This document shows positions 1 to 6,095 of a stretch of DNA of 6,123 bases, piece after piece. The position numbers and the translations under genes are program-made. Source of the stretch: Bacillota bacterium (lineage in GTDB: Bacteria; Bacillota; Clostridia; Lachnospirales; Bianqueaceae). How positions within the stretch are numbered: position 1 is the stretch's first letter; every line of letters begins with the position of its first letter. The notes beneath the pieces are model-generated. The model was given only the letters and a program-made list of their open reading frames with translations, searched no databases and had not been told where the DNA came from. Where the stretch lies: the NCBI GenBank assembly GCA_017467985.1, contig JAFUJY010000185.1, forward strand, positions 1-6,123, written 5' to 3'.

Positions 1-1303
1 GCAATACATCCACCATGGACATCTCATCCACGATGATCACATCCGCCTCCAGCGGGTTGTCTTCGTTACGGTTAAAACTTTGAGGCGCATTCTCATCATC
101 CGGCTGAAAATCAATCTCCAGCAGACGATGAATGGTCTGAGCCTCCCGCCCGGTGGCTTCACTCATACGCTTCGCCGCACGGCCCGTGGGAGCTGCCAGC
201 AAATATTCCTCTTTTCGAGACTCCAAAATATCCAGCAAAACATTAATAATCGTGGTTTTTCCTGTACCCGGACCACCGGTGATCACCAATACGCCATGGT
301 TCATCGCTTCATGAATTGCCATGCGCTGCTGATCTGCCAGCGTAATCTGATGTCTCTTCTCTTCTGAAGCCAGCAATGCATCCATGGCCACCTTCTCCGG
401 ATTCTCCACTTCTGCCAATTCAGCCAGTTTCACTGCCACATTCATTTCCGCCTTATAAAAAGGTGTCAGGTACAAAACTTTCTCTTCATTAATAACCTTT
501 TCCACCACCTGGCCATCCATAACCAGCTGCAGCTTCATGTTTTCCACATCCATGCCCACAACACCAGTCAATTGTGCTACGCGGTCCTCTAATTCAGTCA
601 AAGATAAATACACATGTCCATCTCCGGAAGCTTCCGAAAGGACATACTTCATAGCGGCTCGCACCCGTTCCGGTGCGTCCGCAGCCATTCCCATCTGGTA
701 AGCGATGGCATCTGCTCGACGAAAACCAATGCCCCGCACCTGATCCGCCAGCGCATAAGGATTCGTGCGCATCACGGTAATGGTATTTTCTTTATATTGC
801 TTATAGATTTTCATAGACAGCGCCGGTGTAATCCCGTATTGCTGCAAAAAAATCATGGTATCTCGTAAATAGGTCTGCTCCTGAAATTGGGCGCCCAGTT
901 CCATGGCACCTTTCATGCTGATCCCCCGAACTTCGGCTAACCGTTCCGGCTCCTTGGCCATCACTTCCAGCGTTTCATCACCAAAAGTCTGCACAATTCT
1001 CTTGGCTAACGCCGGACCAACGCCCTTTAACGCGCCGGACCCGAGATAGCGCTCAATGGCTTCCCGGGTCTTCGGCATGGATTTCTCAAACTGTTTTACT
1101 TCCAACTGGGGACCGTAAGTAGCGTGTTCTTTCCAAACACCTTCGGCTTTAATGGTTTCACCGGACTGCACATCCGGCATAATACCCACAACCGTTACGA
1201 TCTCTCCGTCTTCTTGTTCAATCTCGCAGACCTTATATCCGTTTTTTTCGTTGGCATAGATCACTTCCGTGACCAGCCCCTCCACTCGATTGGACTCTTT
1301 CAT
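1..1303 (-). CDS. recD2: RecD2-type ATP-dependent 5'-3' DNA helicase, C-terminal part cut by window edge
   Basis: The reading frame is open from an ATG at 1303 to the left edge, giving 434 residues with no stop. RecD2 proteins usually run about 720-760 residues, so roughly 300 C-terminal residues, including the later helicase motifs, lie outside. Seen in order: an N-terminal beta-rich region (about 1-75, OB-like in the family), tandem helix-hairpin-helix DNA-binding segments (about 88-140, including GALKGVGPALAKRI), a Q-motif (TLADQQ, 321-326), Walker A GGPGTGKT (343-350), the motif Ia-like AAPTGRAAKRMSE (370-382) and Walker B VIIVDEMSM (422-430, D426 and E427). Superfamily 1B helicases of this family unwind DNA 5'-3' in the cytoplasm and act in repair independently of RecBC. 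The long N-terminal region separates RecD2 from the RecBCD subunit. It lies 9 nt after metK, so co-transcription is likely. Confidence 0.95.
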   Translation of the reverse strand, partial: MKESNRVEGLVTEVIYANEKNGYKVCEIEQEDGEIVTVVGIMPDVQSGETIKAEGVWKEHATYGPQLEVKQFEKSMPKTREAIERYLGSGALKGVGPALAKRIVQTFGDETLEVMAKEPERLAEVRGISMKGAMELGAQFQEQTYLRDTMIFLQQYGITPALSMKIYKQYKENTITVMRTNPYALADQVRGIGFRRADAIAYQMGMAADAPERVRAAMKYVLSEASGDGHVYLSLTELEDRVAQLTGVVGMDVENMKLQLVMDGQVVEKVINEEKVLYLTPFYKAEMNVAVKLAELAEVENPEKVAMDALLASEEKRHQITLADQQRMAIHEAMNHGVLVITGGPGTGKTTIINVLLDILESRKEEYLLAAPTGRAAKRMSEATGREAQTIHRLLEIDFQPDDENAPQSFNRNEDNPLEADVIIVDEMSMVDVL

Positions 1304-1307
1304 TATA

Positions 1308-1314
1308 CTCCTTT
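1308..1314 (-). promoter_or_regulatory. Ribosome binding site of recD2, overlapping the metK stop codon
   Basis: The minus strand reads TAAAGGAG-TATA-ATG. The AAAGGAG uses the last two bases of the metK TAA stop, and only 4 nt separate it from the recD2 ATG. A ribosome terminating on metK would therefore cover the recD2 start signal, which suggests coupled translation. The spacing is short but within the workable range. Confidence 0.8.
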
Positions 1315-2497
1315 ACAGCGCTGCGCGCAATGCCTCAACCTTATCGGTGCGCTCCCAAGGCAGATCCAGCTCTGTACGACCAAAATGACCGTAAGCTGCA
1401 GTCTGCTTAAAGATGGGACGACGCAGATCCAGTGCCTTAATAATAGCTGCCGGACGCAGATCAAAATTAGTACGGATGACATCTACCAGCTTCTCATCAG
1501 ACATTACACCGGTGCCCTTGGTATCCACATGGATGGAAACAGGCTCAGCCACACCAATGGCATAGGCCAATTCCAGCTCACACTTCTTCGCCAGACCTGC
1601 TGCCACGATATTCTTAGCCACATAACGAGCAGCATAAGCCGCACTTCTGTCCACCTTTGTGGGATCCTTACCGGAGAAAGCACCTCCACCGTGGCTGGCA
1701 TATCCACCATAGGTATCAACAATAATCTTACGACCGGTCAAACCGGAGTCGCCCTGAGGTCCACCGATAACAAAACGACCGGTGGGATTGATCAGGAAAC
1801 GGGTATTTTCATCCAACATCTCCGCGGGAATGGTAGTCTTGATGACTTCGCGGATGATATCCTCACGCAGAGTTTCCAGGGTTACATCTTCACTATGCTG
1901 AGAAGAAACAACAACAGTATCTACACGAGTGGGCTGATCATTTTCATCATATTCCACCGTTACCTGTGCCTTACCATCGGGACGCAGGTAAGCCAGTGTA
2001 CCATTTTTACGAACCTCTGCCAGCTTCTTCGTCAGACGATGAGCCAGTGCAATGGGCATAGGCATCAATTCAGGAGTCTCATCACAAGCAAAACCAAACA
2101 TCATACCCTGGTCACCGGCGCCGGTCTCCATACCATCATCATCTGCACCATTCTTTGCTTCCAAAGACTTGTCAACACCCATAGCAATATCAGGAGACTG
2201 CTCGTCCAGCGCCACCAATACTGCACAGGTATCACAGTCAAAACCATACTTTGCACGGTCATAACCAATACCGCGAATGGTCTCTCTTACAATCTTTTGA
2301 ATATCCACATAGCACTTCGTGGAAATTTCACCCATAACCAACACCAAACCGGTAGTTACAGCTGTCTCACAAGCTACACGCGCCTCGGGATCCTGAGCCA
2401 AAATCGCATCCAATACTCCGTCAGAGATCTGATCACAGATCTTATCCGGATGTCCTTCTGTTACAGATTCAGAAGAAAATAATCTTTTCGTATTCAT
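1313..2497 (-). CDS. metK: S-adenosylmethionine synthetase (methionine adenosyltransferase)
   Basis: This cytoplasmic enzyme makes S-adenosylmethionine, phosphate and pyrophosphate from methionine and ATP, supplying the cell's main methyl donor. The 394 residues match the usual full length of bacterial MetK. The N-terminal SESVTEGHPDK (9-19) carries the conserved active-site His16 and the metal-binding Asp18. Family signature 1 is GAGDQGMMFG (126-135). Signature 2 is the Gly-rich loop GGGAFSGKDPTKVDRS (270-285). The C-terminal region AAYGHFGR (367-374) is also typical. The ATG at 2497 has an upstream AAGGAG. It lies 25 nt after mreB and 9 nt before recD2 on the same strand. No SAM riboswitch can fit in the 25-nt gap, so expression probably depends on the mreB promoter. 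Identity is certain; regulation is inference. Confidence 0.99.
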   Translation of the reverse strand: MNTKRLFSSESVTEGHPDKICDQISDGVLDAILAQDPEARVACETAVTTGLVLVMGEISTKCYVDIQKIVRETIRGIGYDRAKYGFDCDTCAVLVALDEQSPDIAMGVDKSLEAKNGADDDGMETGAGDQGMMFGFACDETPELMPMPIALAHRLTKKLAEVRKNGTLAYLRPDGKAQVTVEYDENDQPTRVDTVVVSSQHSEDVTLETLREDIIREVIKTTIPAEMLDENTRFLINPTGRFVIGGPQGDSGLTGRKIIVDTYGGYASHGGGAFSGKDPTKVDRSAAYAARYVAKNIVAAGLAKKCELELAYAIGVAEPVSIHVDTKGTGVMSDEKLVDVIRTNFDLRPAAIIKALDLRRPIFKQTAAYGHFGRTELDLPWERTDKVEALRAAL

Positions 2498-2508
2498 GAT
2501 ATTATACT

Positions 2509-2514
2509 CTCCTT
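2509..2514 (-). promoter_or_regulatory. Ribosome binding site of metK
   Basis: AAGGAG on the minus strand lies 11 nt before the metK ATG. It occupies most of the 25-nt mreB-metK gap, leaving no room for an independent promoter with a recognisable -35 element. Confidence 0.75.
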
Positions 2515-2522
2515 ATTATCAC

Positions 2523-3509
2523 TTAATATTTTTGTGTCATATATTCCACATATTTGCCGGTGCCGATGGCTACACAGGAAACTGCGTCCTCAGCGACAAA
2601 TACGTCAATACCCATATTTTCCTGGATCAGACGATCCATACCATGCAGCATACTTCCACCGCCGGTCATAACAATACCACGATCCATAATATCTGCAGCC
2701 AACTCCGGAGGTGTCCGCTCCAATACACTATGAATCGTATCCAGAATCGAAGTCAGAGGCTCCTTAAAAGCTTCCAGCGTATCCTGGGAGGTGATACGCA
2801 CGGTTGCCGGCAGCCCCGTTACCAAGTCACGGCCCTTTACATCCATAAAATGATTCTCCTCCGCATGGTAAGCCTCGCCAATCTTGGTCTTCACTTCCTC
2901 AGCGGTTCTGTCACCAATCAGCAGATTATAGCGCTTACGCACATAGCGAATTAAGAAATCATCAAAAACATCGCCGGCCACCTTGATGGACTCGCTCAAA
3001 ACAATACCACCCAGAGAAACAACAGCTACATCTGTAGTGCCGCCGCCGATATCCACAATCAAGCTTCCGGCCGCCTTGGACACATCCACACCTGCACCGA
3101 TGGCTGCTGCCAAAGGTTCCTCAATAATGTGCACCTTGCTGGCACCGGCCTGATATGCCACATCCATTACCGCACGCTTTTCTACTTCCGTTACACCGCT
3201 AGGTACACACACTGCGATGGTAGACTTCAAAAAACGACGGCCAATTGCTCGTTCTACAAAATACTTCAGCATCTTTTCTGTATAGCCAAAGTCTGAAATA
3301 ACACCCTCACGCAAAGGACGAATGGTTGTCAGATATTTGGGCGTTCTACCAATCATCTTACGTGCCTCTTCACCCACAGCAACCACCTGGTTATCCTCCT
3401 GAGTATTTACCGCAACAACAGAAGGCTCACGCAGTACGATACCCTTCTTACGGATGTATACCAAAACACTGGAGGTCCCCAAGTCAATTCCAATATTTGT
3501 TGACCACAT
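2523..3509 (-). CDS. mreB: MreB/Mbl-family rod shape-determining actin homologue
   Basis: MreB-family proteins form ATP-dependent filaments under the cytoplasmic membrane and steer side-wall peptidoglycan synthesis. The actin-fold nucleotide site is complete: phosphate-1 loop IGIDLGTSS (6-14), the EEP segment (130-132), phosphate-2 loop IVDIGGGTTDVAV (151-163) and adenosine motif IVMTGGGSMLHGM (279-291). Length is 328 residues from the ATG at 3509, normal for the family. A TTG three codons upstream (3518) also opens the frame, but the AGAGAGG ribosome binding site ends only 1 nt before it, against 10 nt before the ATG, so I chose the ATG. No Gram-negative-style amphipathic N-terminal helix is seen. 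mreC and mreD are not adjacent, so it may be the Mbl or MreBH paralogue; the sequence alone does not let me decide. It is probably the first gene of an mreB-metK-recD2 unit. Confidence 0.96.
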   Translation of the reverse strand: MWSTNIGIDLGTSSVLVYIRKKGIVLREPSVVAVNTQEDNQVVAVGEEARKMIGRTPKYLTTIRPLREGVISDFGYTEKMLKYFVERAIGRRFLKSTIAVCVPSGVTEVEKRAVMDVAYQAGASKVHIIEEPLAAAIGAGVDVSKAAGSLIVDIGGGTTDVAVVSLGGIVLSESIKVAGDVFDDFLIRYVRKRYNLLIGDRTAEEVKTKIGEAYHAEENHFMDVKGRDLVTGLPATVRITSQDTLEAFKEPLTSILDTIHSVLERTPPELAADIMDRGIVMTGGGSMLHGMDRLIQENMGIDVFVAEDAVSCVAIGTGKYVEYMTQKY

Positions 3510-3519
3510 GTCTTCCAAT

Positions 3520-3526
3520 CCTCTCT
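3520..3526 (-). promoter_or_regulatory. Ribosome binding site of mreB, deciding the start codon
   Basis: AGAGAGG on the minus strand is 10 nt from the ATG at 3509 but only 1 nt from the in-frame TTG at 3518. The spacing rules out the TTG. The site directly abuts the U-tract of the upstream hairpin. Confidence 0.75.
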
Positions 3527-3545
3527 AAAAACGGGGCTCACCCCG
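3527..3545 (-). terminator. Short GC hairpin plus U-tract in the znuB-mreB gap (terminator or attenuator)
   Basis: On the minus strand CGGGG (3545-3541), loop TGAG and CCCCG (3536-3532) form a perfect 5-bp GC stem, followed at once by five T residues (3531-3527). This is the layout of an intrinsic terminator, though the stem and U-run are short. It follows the znu operon, so it may end that transcript. It also lies downstream of the predicted mreB promoter, so it could attenuate mreB. On the plus strand no U-tract follows the stem, so it is not bidirectional. Confidence 0.5.
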
Positions 3546-3573
3546 GTATCATATAATCTAATTGTACTATTCT

Positions 3574-3602
3574 ATCATACTACATCCAGCGCTAAAATTC
3601 AA
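3574..3602 (-). promoter_or_regulatory. Predicted sigma-A promoter for mreB-metK-recD2
   Basis: On the minus strand a -35 element TTGAAT (3602-3597, 4 of 6 consensus bases) and a -10 element TATGAT (3579-3574, 5 of 6) are separated by exactly 17 bp. The -35 overlaps the znuB TGA stop. Transcription would start near 3567, giving a leader of about 58 nt that contains the hairpin and the mreB ribosome binding site. A second TATGAT at 3553-3548 has only a poor -35 (GATAGA) and is less likely. Confidence 0.55.
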
Positions 3603-4423
3603 TGTTTTTCTGGATAAATCCTGCCAATAATCGCAGTAATTACAAAAATGGCAAAGTTCACCACCACAATACTGGCTCCCACCGGCGTTCCCCATACAAA
3701 TGAAATAATCAAGCCTATGGTAAAGCCCAGCACTGCCACCAATGCTGCTGCAATGGTCACGCCCTTAAAACTTCTGCACAAACGCATGGCACTGAGTGTC
3801 GGGAAAATAATAACCGCTGAAATCAATAAGGATCCCATCATTCTCATTCCCAACACAATGGTCACTGCCATCAACACTGCGATCAGCGTATTAAATGCTC
3901 CAGTGCGTACGCCCGTTGCCCGGGCAAAAGTCTCATCAAAGGTTATGGTGAAAATCCTGGAATATAGGCCCACAAATAATACCAACACCGCCGCCGCCAA
4001 AATAACTGACAGCCACAGATCACTTTCGCTGATGACCAAAATACTGCCAAACAGATAGCTATTCAGGTCAATGTTCACGCCATCCGCCTTGGCCACAATA
4101 ATTACACCAATGGACAAAGCCACACTGGAGATCATGGCAATGGCCGCATCTCCCTTTAACTTACCGCTGCCGGTAAAGCGCAGTAAGAGCAATGCCGCAA
4201 CCAGAACCACCGGAATCGCCACTGTTAACGGCGCTAAATTCATGGCTGCAGCCAGCGCCACCGCCCCAAAGCCCACATGGGACAATCCATCACCAATCAT
4301 GGAATATCGACGCAGTACCATGCTCACCCCTAAAAGTGCCGCACATAGAGAAATCAACAAACCCGCTGCCAGCGCCCGGGACAAAAAGGCATAGGAAAAT
4401 AAAGCATCAATAAATTCAACCAT
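3599..4423 (-). CDS. znuB: Metal (probably zinc) ABC transporter permease, ZnuB/ABC-3 family
   Basis: This is the membrane channel subunit, taking the metal from the ZnuA-like lipoprotein and moving it inward using the ZnuC-like ATPase. From the ATG at 4423 it is 274 residues, typical for ABC-3 permeases, and almost entirely hydrophobic. About seven or eight membrane helices can be drawn (roughly 16-36, 51-82, 95-112, 136-154, 178-196, 198-212, 222-243 and 248-267). Family motifs are RRYSMIGDGLSHVGFG (38-53) and FDETFARATGV (162-172). The frame stays open up to 4504, but that start would add 27 polar residues and overlap znuC by 89 nt. A perfect AGGAGG lies 9 nt before the ATG at 4423, which I therefore chose. 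It overlaps znuC by 8 nt. Manganese or iron as substrate cannot be excluded from this subunit alone. Confidence 0.95.
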   Translation of the reverse strand: MVEFIDALFSYAFLSRALAAGLLISLCAALLGVSMVLRRYSMIGDGLSHVGFGAVALAAAMNLAPLTVAIPVVLVAALLLLRFTGSGKLKGDAAIAMISSVALSIGVIIVAKADGVNIDLNSYLFGSILVISESDLWLSVILAAAVLVLFVGLYSRIFTITFDETFARATGVRTGAFNTLIAVLMAVTIVLGMRMMGSLLISAVIIFPTLSAMRLCRSFKGVTIAAALVAVLGFTIGLIISFVWGTPVGASIVVVNFAIFVITAIIGRIYPEKH

Positions 4424-5102
4424 TTTTCCCAACCTCCTCTTCGTACTCTGCCACCGTCCCAAAGAAATAGCCATCTCCCCGCAGTCGTAAAATGTGGGTA
4501 GCATATTTTTTAACTTCTGCTAAATGATGTGTTACCATAAGAATGGTCATTTTTTGTTCTTGATGCAGCCTCTCCAACAATTCATACATTTCCTGGGAAG
4601 CCTCCGCATCCAACCCTGCCGTAGGCTCATCCAACAGCAGCATGCTGCTGGCCGCACACAAGGCCCGAGCCAATAATACCCGCTGCTGCTGACCACCGGA
4701 CAATGCCTGAATACTGCGATGTTCCAGTTCTCCAATGCCCAACATCGACAGAACTTCTTTCGCTCTGACTTTCTCTTCCTTCTTATAGAAAGGACTGTAT
4801 CCATGCTGATTCAAAAAACCGGACATCACCACTTCCCGCACCGATGCCGGAAACTCCCGATGCCGGGTACTCTGCTGAGGAAGATAACCGATTTGACGCT
4901 GCAGCAATCCTTCACCAAATAAAATCTGGCCTGATGATGGCTGTTTTAATCCTAAGACACCCTTTACCAGCGTACTCTTACCGGTTCCGTTCTCGCCGAT
5001 AATACACAAATAGGCTCCTCGGGGTAATTCCAAGGACAAATTATCTACAACCGTTCGTCCCTCATAGGACATGGATACATTACGACAAATTAAATGTGCC
5101 AT
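4416..5102 (-). CDS. znuC: Metal (probably zinc) ABC transporter ATP-binding protein, ZnuC-like
   Basis: This is the cytoplasmic ATPase that powers the importer. At 228 residues it is a single nucleotide-binding domain with every key motif intact: Walker A GENGTGKST (36-44), Q-loop in YLPQQ (73-77), ABC signature LSGGQQQ (134-140), Walker B MLLLDEP (154-160, catalytic Glu159), D-loop AGLD (162-165) and switch His192 in VTHH. The ATG at 5102 shares its A with the last base of the znuA TAA stop (TAATG), and an AAAGGAGG sits 10 nt upstream inside znuA. Its end overlaps the znuB start by 8 nt. The zinc assignment rests on the neighbouring His-rich binding protein; the ATPase sequence alone fits any Zn/Mn/Fe importer of this family. 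Confidence 0.96.
   Translation of the reverse strand: MAHLICRNVSMSYEGRTVVDNLSLELPRGAYLCIIGENGTGKSTLVKGVLGLKQPSSGQILFGEGLLQRQIGYLPQQSTRHREFPASVREVVMSGFLNQHGYSPFYKKEEKVRAKEVLSMLGIGELEHRSIQALSGGQQQRVLLARALCAASSMLLLDEPTAGLDAEASQEMYELLERLHQEQKMTILMVTHHLAEVKKYATHILRLRGDGYFFGTVAEYEEEVGKNG
4433..4438 (-). promoter_or_regulatory. Ribosome binding site of znuB, deciding the start codon
   Basis: A perfect AGGAGG on the minus strand, inside the end of znuC, lies 9 nt before the ATG at 4423. It supports the 274-residue protein over the frame extended to 4504. Confidence 0.85.
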
Positions 5103-6034
5103 TACCCCAACGCCTCCTTTAATACATCTAAGTTCATCCGCATCAATTCTTCATAAGTAATTCCATTTTCCAACTGCTCGGCAGTTACCGTATGCCCGGA
5201 ATAAAAAGTCCGTTTTACCGCACCGGTTTCAGCACATACTGTATCTGCAGTCCTGCCATCGGACAAATCCATCTGCAGTACCACCGGAATCTGTTCTTCT
5301 CTTACTTTATCAATTAAAAACACCAGGGTTGCCGCACTGGGTTCCGTTTCATGGGAACACCCTGAAAACGCCGCATAATACTCCAATTCATATCGATGGG
5401 TAAAATACCGCATGGGAAAACGGTCTGCAAAAATCAATACATTCCGGTTTGCCCCGTCCACAATCTCCTGAAACTGTTGATCCAACTCCAACATCTTTTC
5501 ATTATAAGCGTGAGCATTTTTCTCGTAAGTATCTGCCTCCGTCGGGTCTAGCTCCGCCATTACATGTGCAATCTCATGGGCAATCAAGGCTGCATTAGCA
5601 GGATCTGTCCAAACATGCTCATCCAATTCATCATGATTGTGATCATGGTGCTCATGCATATGTTCCTCCCAACCATGATGGATATGTTCCTCTTCCAGAC
5701 CTTCCACACAATCCAGCATAGAAATCACACCCATATCATTATGCACACTTTCTAATAGCTGCTTCACCCATTCATCGGACTCTCCGCCTGCATAAATAAA
5801 CAAATCACATTGCTCAATCAAAATCATATCTTGAGGAGATGGTTCATAAGAGTGGCTTTCCATCCCCGGCTTTACCAACATAATTACCTCGGCACCCTCT
5901 CCACACACCTGGCGGGCAAAGTCATACCCCGGGAAATTGACAGCTACAACAGTGAGCTTGTCCCCTTCCTCCACTTGTGCCGTACAGCCGGCCAGCAGTA
6001 AAATCATCACAAAAACAATAAAAATCTTTTTCAT
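5102..6034 (-). CDS. znuA: Metal ABC transporter substrate-binding lipoprotein, ZnuA-like with His-rich loop
   Basis: This is the surface lipoprotein that captures the metal for the ZnuB-ZnuC importer. From the ATG at 6034 it has 310 residues. A lipoprotein signal peptide is clear: MKK, a hydrophobic core, then LLLAGC with Cys17 as the lipidated residue. Cluster A-1 features include His61 in SHSYEPSP, a His-rich loop with ten His in residues 117-140, and His140 in DEHVWTDP. The usual third ligand region (SHxAFxYF) is instead FADRFPMRYF (202-211), followed by AFSGCSHETEPS (222-233) and SGHTVT near the C-terminus. This resembles a clostridial subgroup I recall with DRFPFRY. A GTG at 6040 also opens the frame, but GAGG is 7 nt from the ATG, which I chose. 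The His loop favours zinc; manganese is less likely. Confidence 0.93.
   Translation of the reverse strand: MKKIFIVFVMILLLAGCTAQVEEGDKLTVVAVNFPGYDFARQVCGEGAEVIMLVKPGMESHSYEPSPQDMILIEQCDLFIYAGGESDEWVKQLLESVHNDMGVISMLDCVEGLEEEHIHHGWEEHMHEHHDHNHDELDEHVWTDPANAALIAHEIAHVMAELDPTEADTYEKNAHAYNEKMLELDQQFQEIVDGANRNVLIFADRFPMRYFTHRYELEYYAAFSGCSHETEPSAATLVFLIDKVREEQIPVVLQMDLSDGRTADTVCAETGAVKRTFYSGHTVTAEQLENGITYEELMRMNLDVLKEALG
5113..5120 (-). promoter_or_regulatory. Ribosome binding site of znuC inside znuA
   Basis: AAAGGAGG on the minus strand lies within the last codons of znuA, 10 nt before the znuC ATG. With the TAATG stop-start overlap this suggests that znuC is translated by ribosomes finishing znuA as well as by new initiation. 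Confidence 0.8.
5658..5692 (-). repeat. Direct repeat within the His-rich loop coding region of znuA
   Basis: The 11-bp string ATATGTTCCTC (plus strand) occurs at 5658-5668 and again at 5682-5692, exactly 24 bp apart. It encodes the in-frame protein repeat EEHIHHGW / EEHMHEHH. The spacing of eight codons fits an old tandem duplication that lengthened the metal-binding loop. Confidence 0.55.
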
Positions 6035-6041
6035 TATCACA

Positions 6042-6045
6042 CCTC
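6042..6045 (-). promoter_or_regulatory. Ribosome binding site of znuA, deciding the start codon
   Basis: The minus strand reads AGGTGAGGTGTGATA before the ATG at 6034. GAGG lies 7 nt from that ATG but only 1 nt from the in-frame GTG at 6040. The upstream AGG could serve the GTG, so some doubt remains; the choice changes the protein by two residues and leaves the lipobox intact. Confidence 0.6.
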
Positions 6046-6053
6046 ACCTAACA

Positions 6054-6082
6054 AGATTACGATACATGGGCAAAAAAGTCAA
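6054..6082 (-). promoter_or_regulatory. Possible promoter of the znuACB operon
   Basis: On the minus strand a -35 element TTGACT (6082-6077, 5 of 6 consensus bases) is followed after 17 bp by TAATCT (6059-6054, only 3 of 6). The -35 is good, the -10 weak, as is common for regulated promoters. The predicted leader would be very short, about 10-15 nt to the ribosome binding site. The -10 and spacer include ATCGTAAT, identical to one half of the Bacillus Zur box as I recall it, but the second half is absent. Confidence 0.35.
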
Positions 6083-6095
6083 GTCCCGATCTTGA
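6079..6095. promoter_or_regulatory. Short inverted repeat overlapping the possible znuA -35 element
   Basis: TCAAG and CTTGA form a 5-bp dyad around a 7-nt centre. On the minus strand it is followed by C and six T residues, so it might be a weak terminator for a gene upstream of the window. Alternatively it could be an operator, because it covers part of the -35. The remaining bases out to 6123 show nothing I can name. Confidence 0.25.

Noticed and set aside
1..1303. RecD subunit of a RecBCD complex
   Set aside because: The roughly 320-residue N-terminal region with helix-hairpin-helix segments before the Q-motif and Walker A is the RecD2 layout, and no recB or recC is nearby in the window.
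1124..2482. A 452-codon open frame on the plus strand
   Set aside because: It is antisense to metK and the recD2 start, low in complexity with many His, Thr and Ile residues, lacks any family motif, and is explained by codon use in the highly conserved metK.
2501..2506. A perfect TATAAT just before metK, with a similar TATAAT overlapping the recD2 start
   Set aside because: No -35 element lies at the right distance, and transcription would begin inside or after the start codon. The similarity comes from AT-rich spacers after the ribosome binding sites.
3648..4394. Two plus-strand open frames of 136 and 107 codons
   Set aside because: They mirror the hydrophobic codons of znuB on the opposite strand and carry no recognisable motif or convincing ribosome binding site.
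4424..4504. N-terminal extension of ZnuB by 27 residues
   Set aside because: It is polar, unlike permease N-termini, overlaps znuC by 89 nt, and is bypassed by the well-placed AGGAGG before 4423.
6049..6060. A partial match to the streptococcal AdcR operator (TTAAC-N2-GTTAA)
   Set aside because: Only 7 of 10 specified bases agree, the arms are not symmetric, and AdcR is mainly a Lactobacillales regulator.
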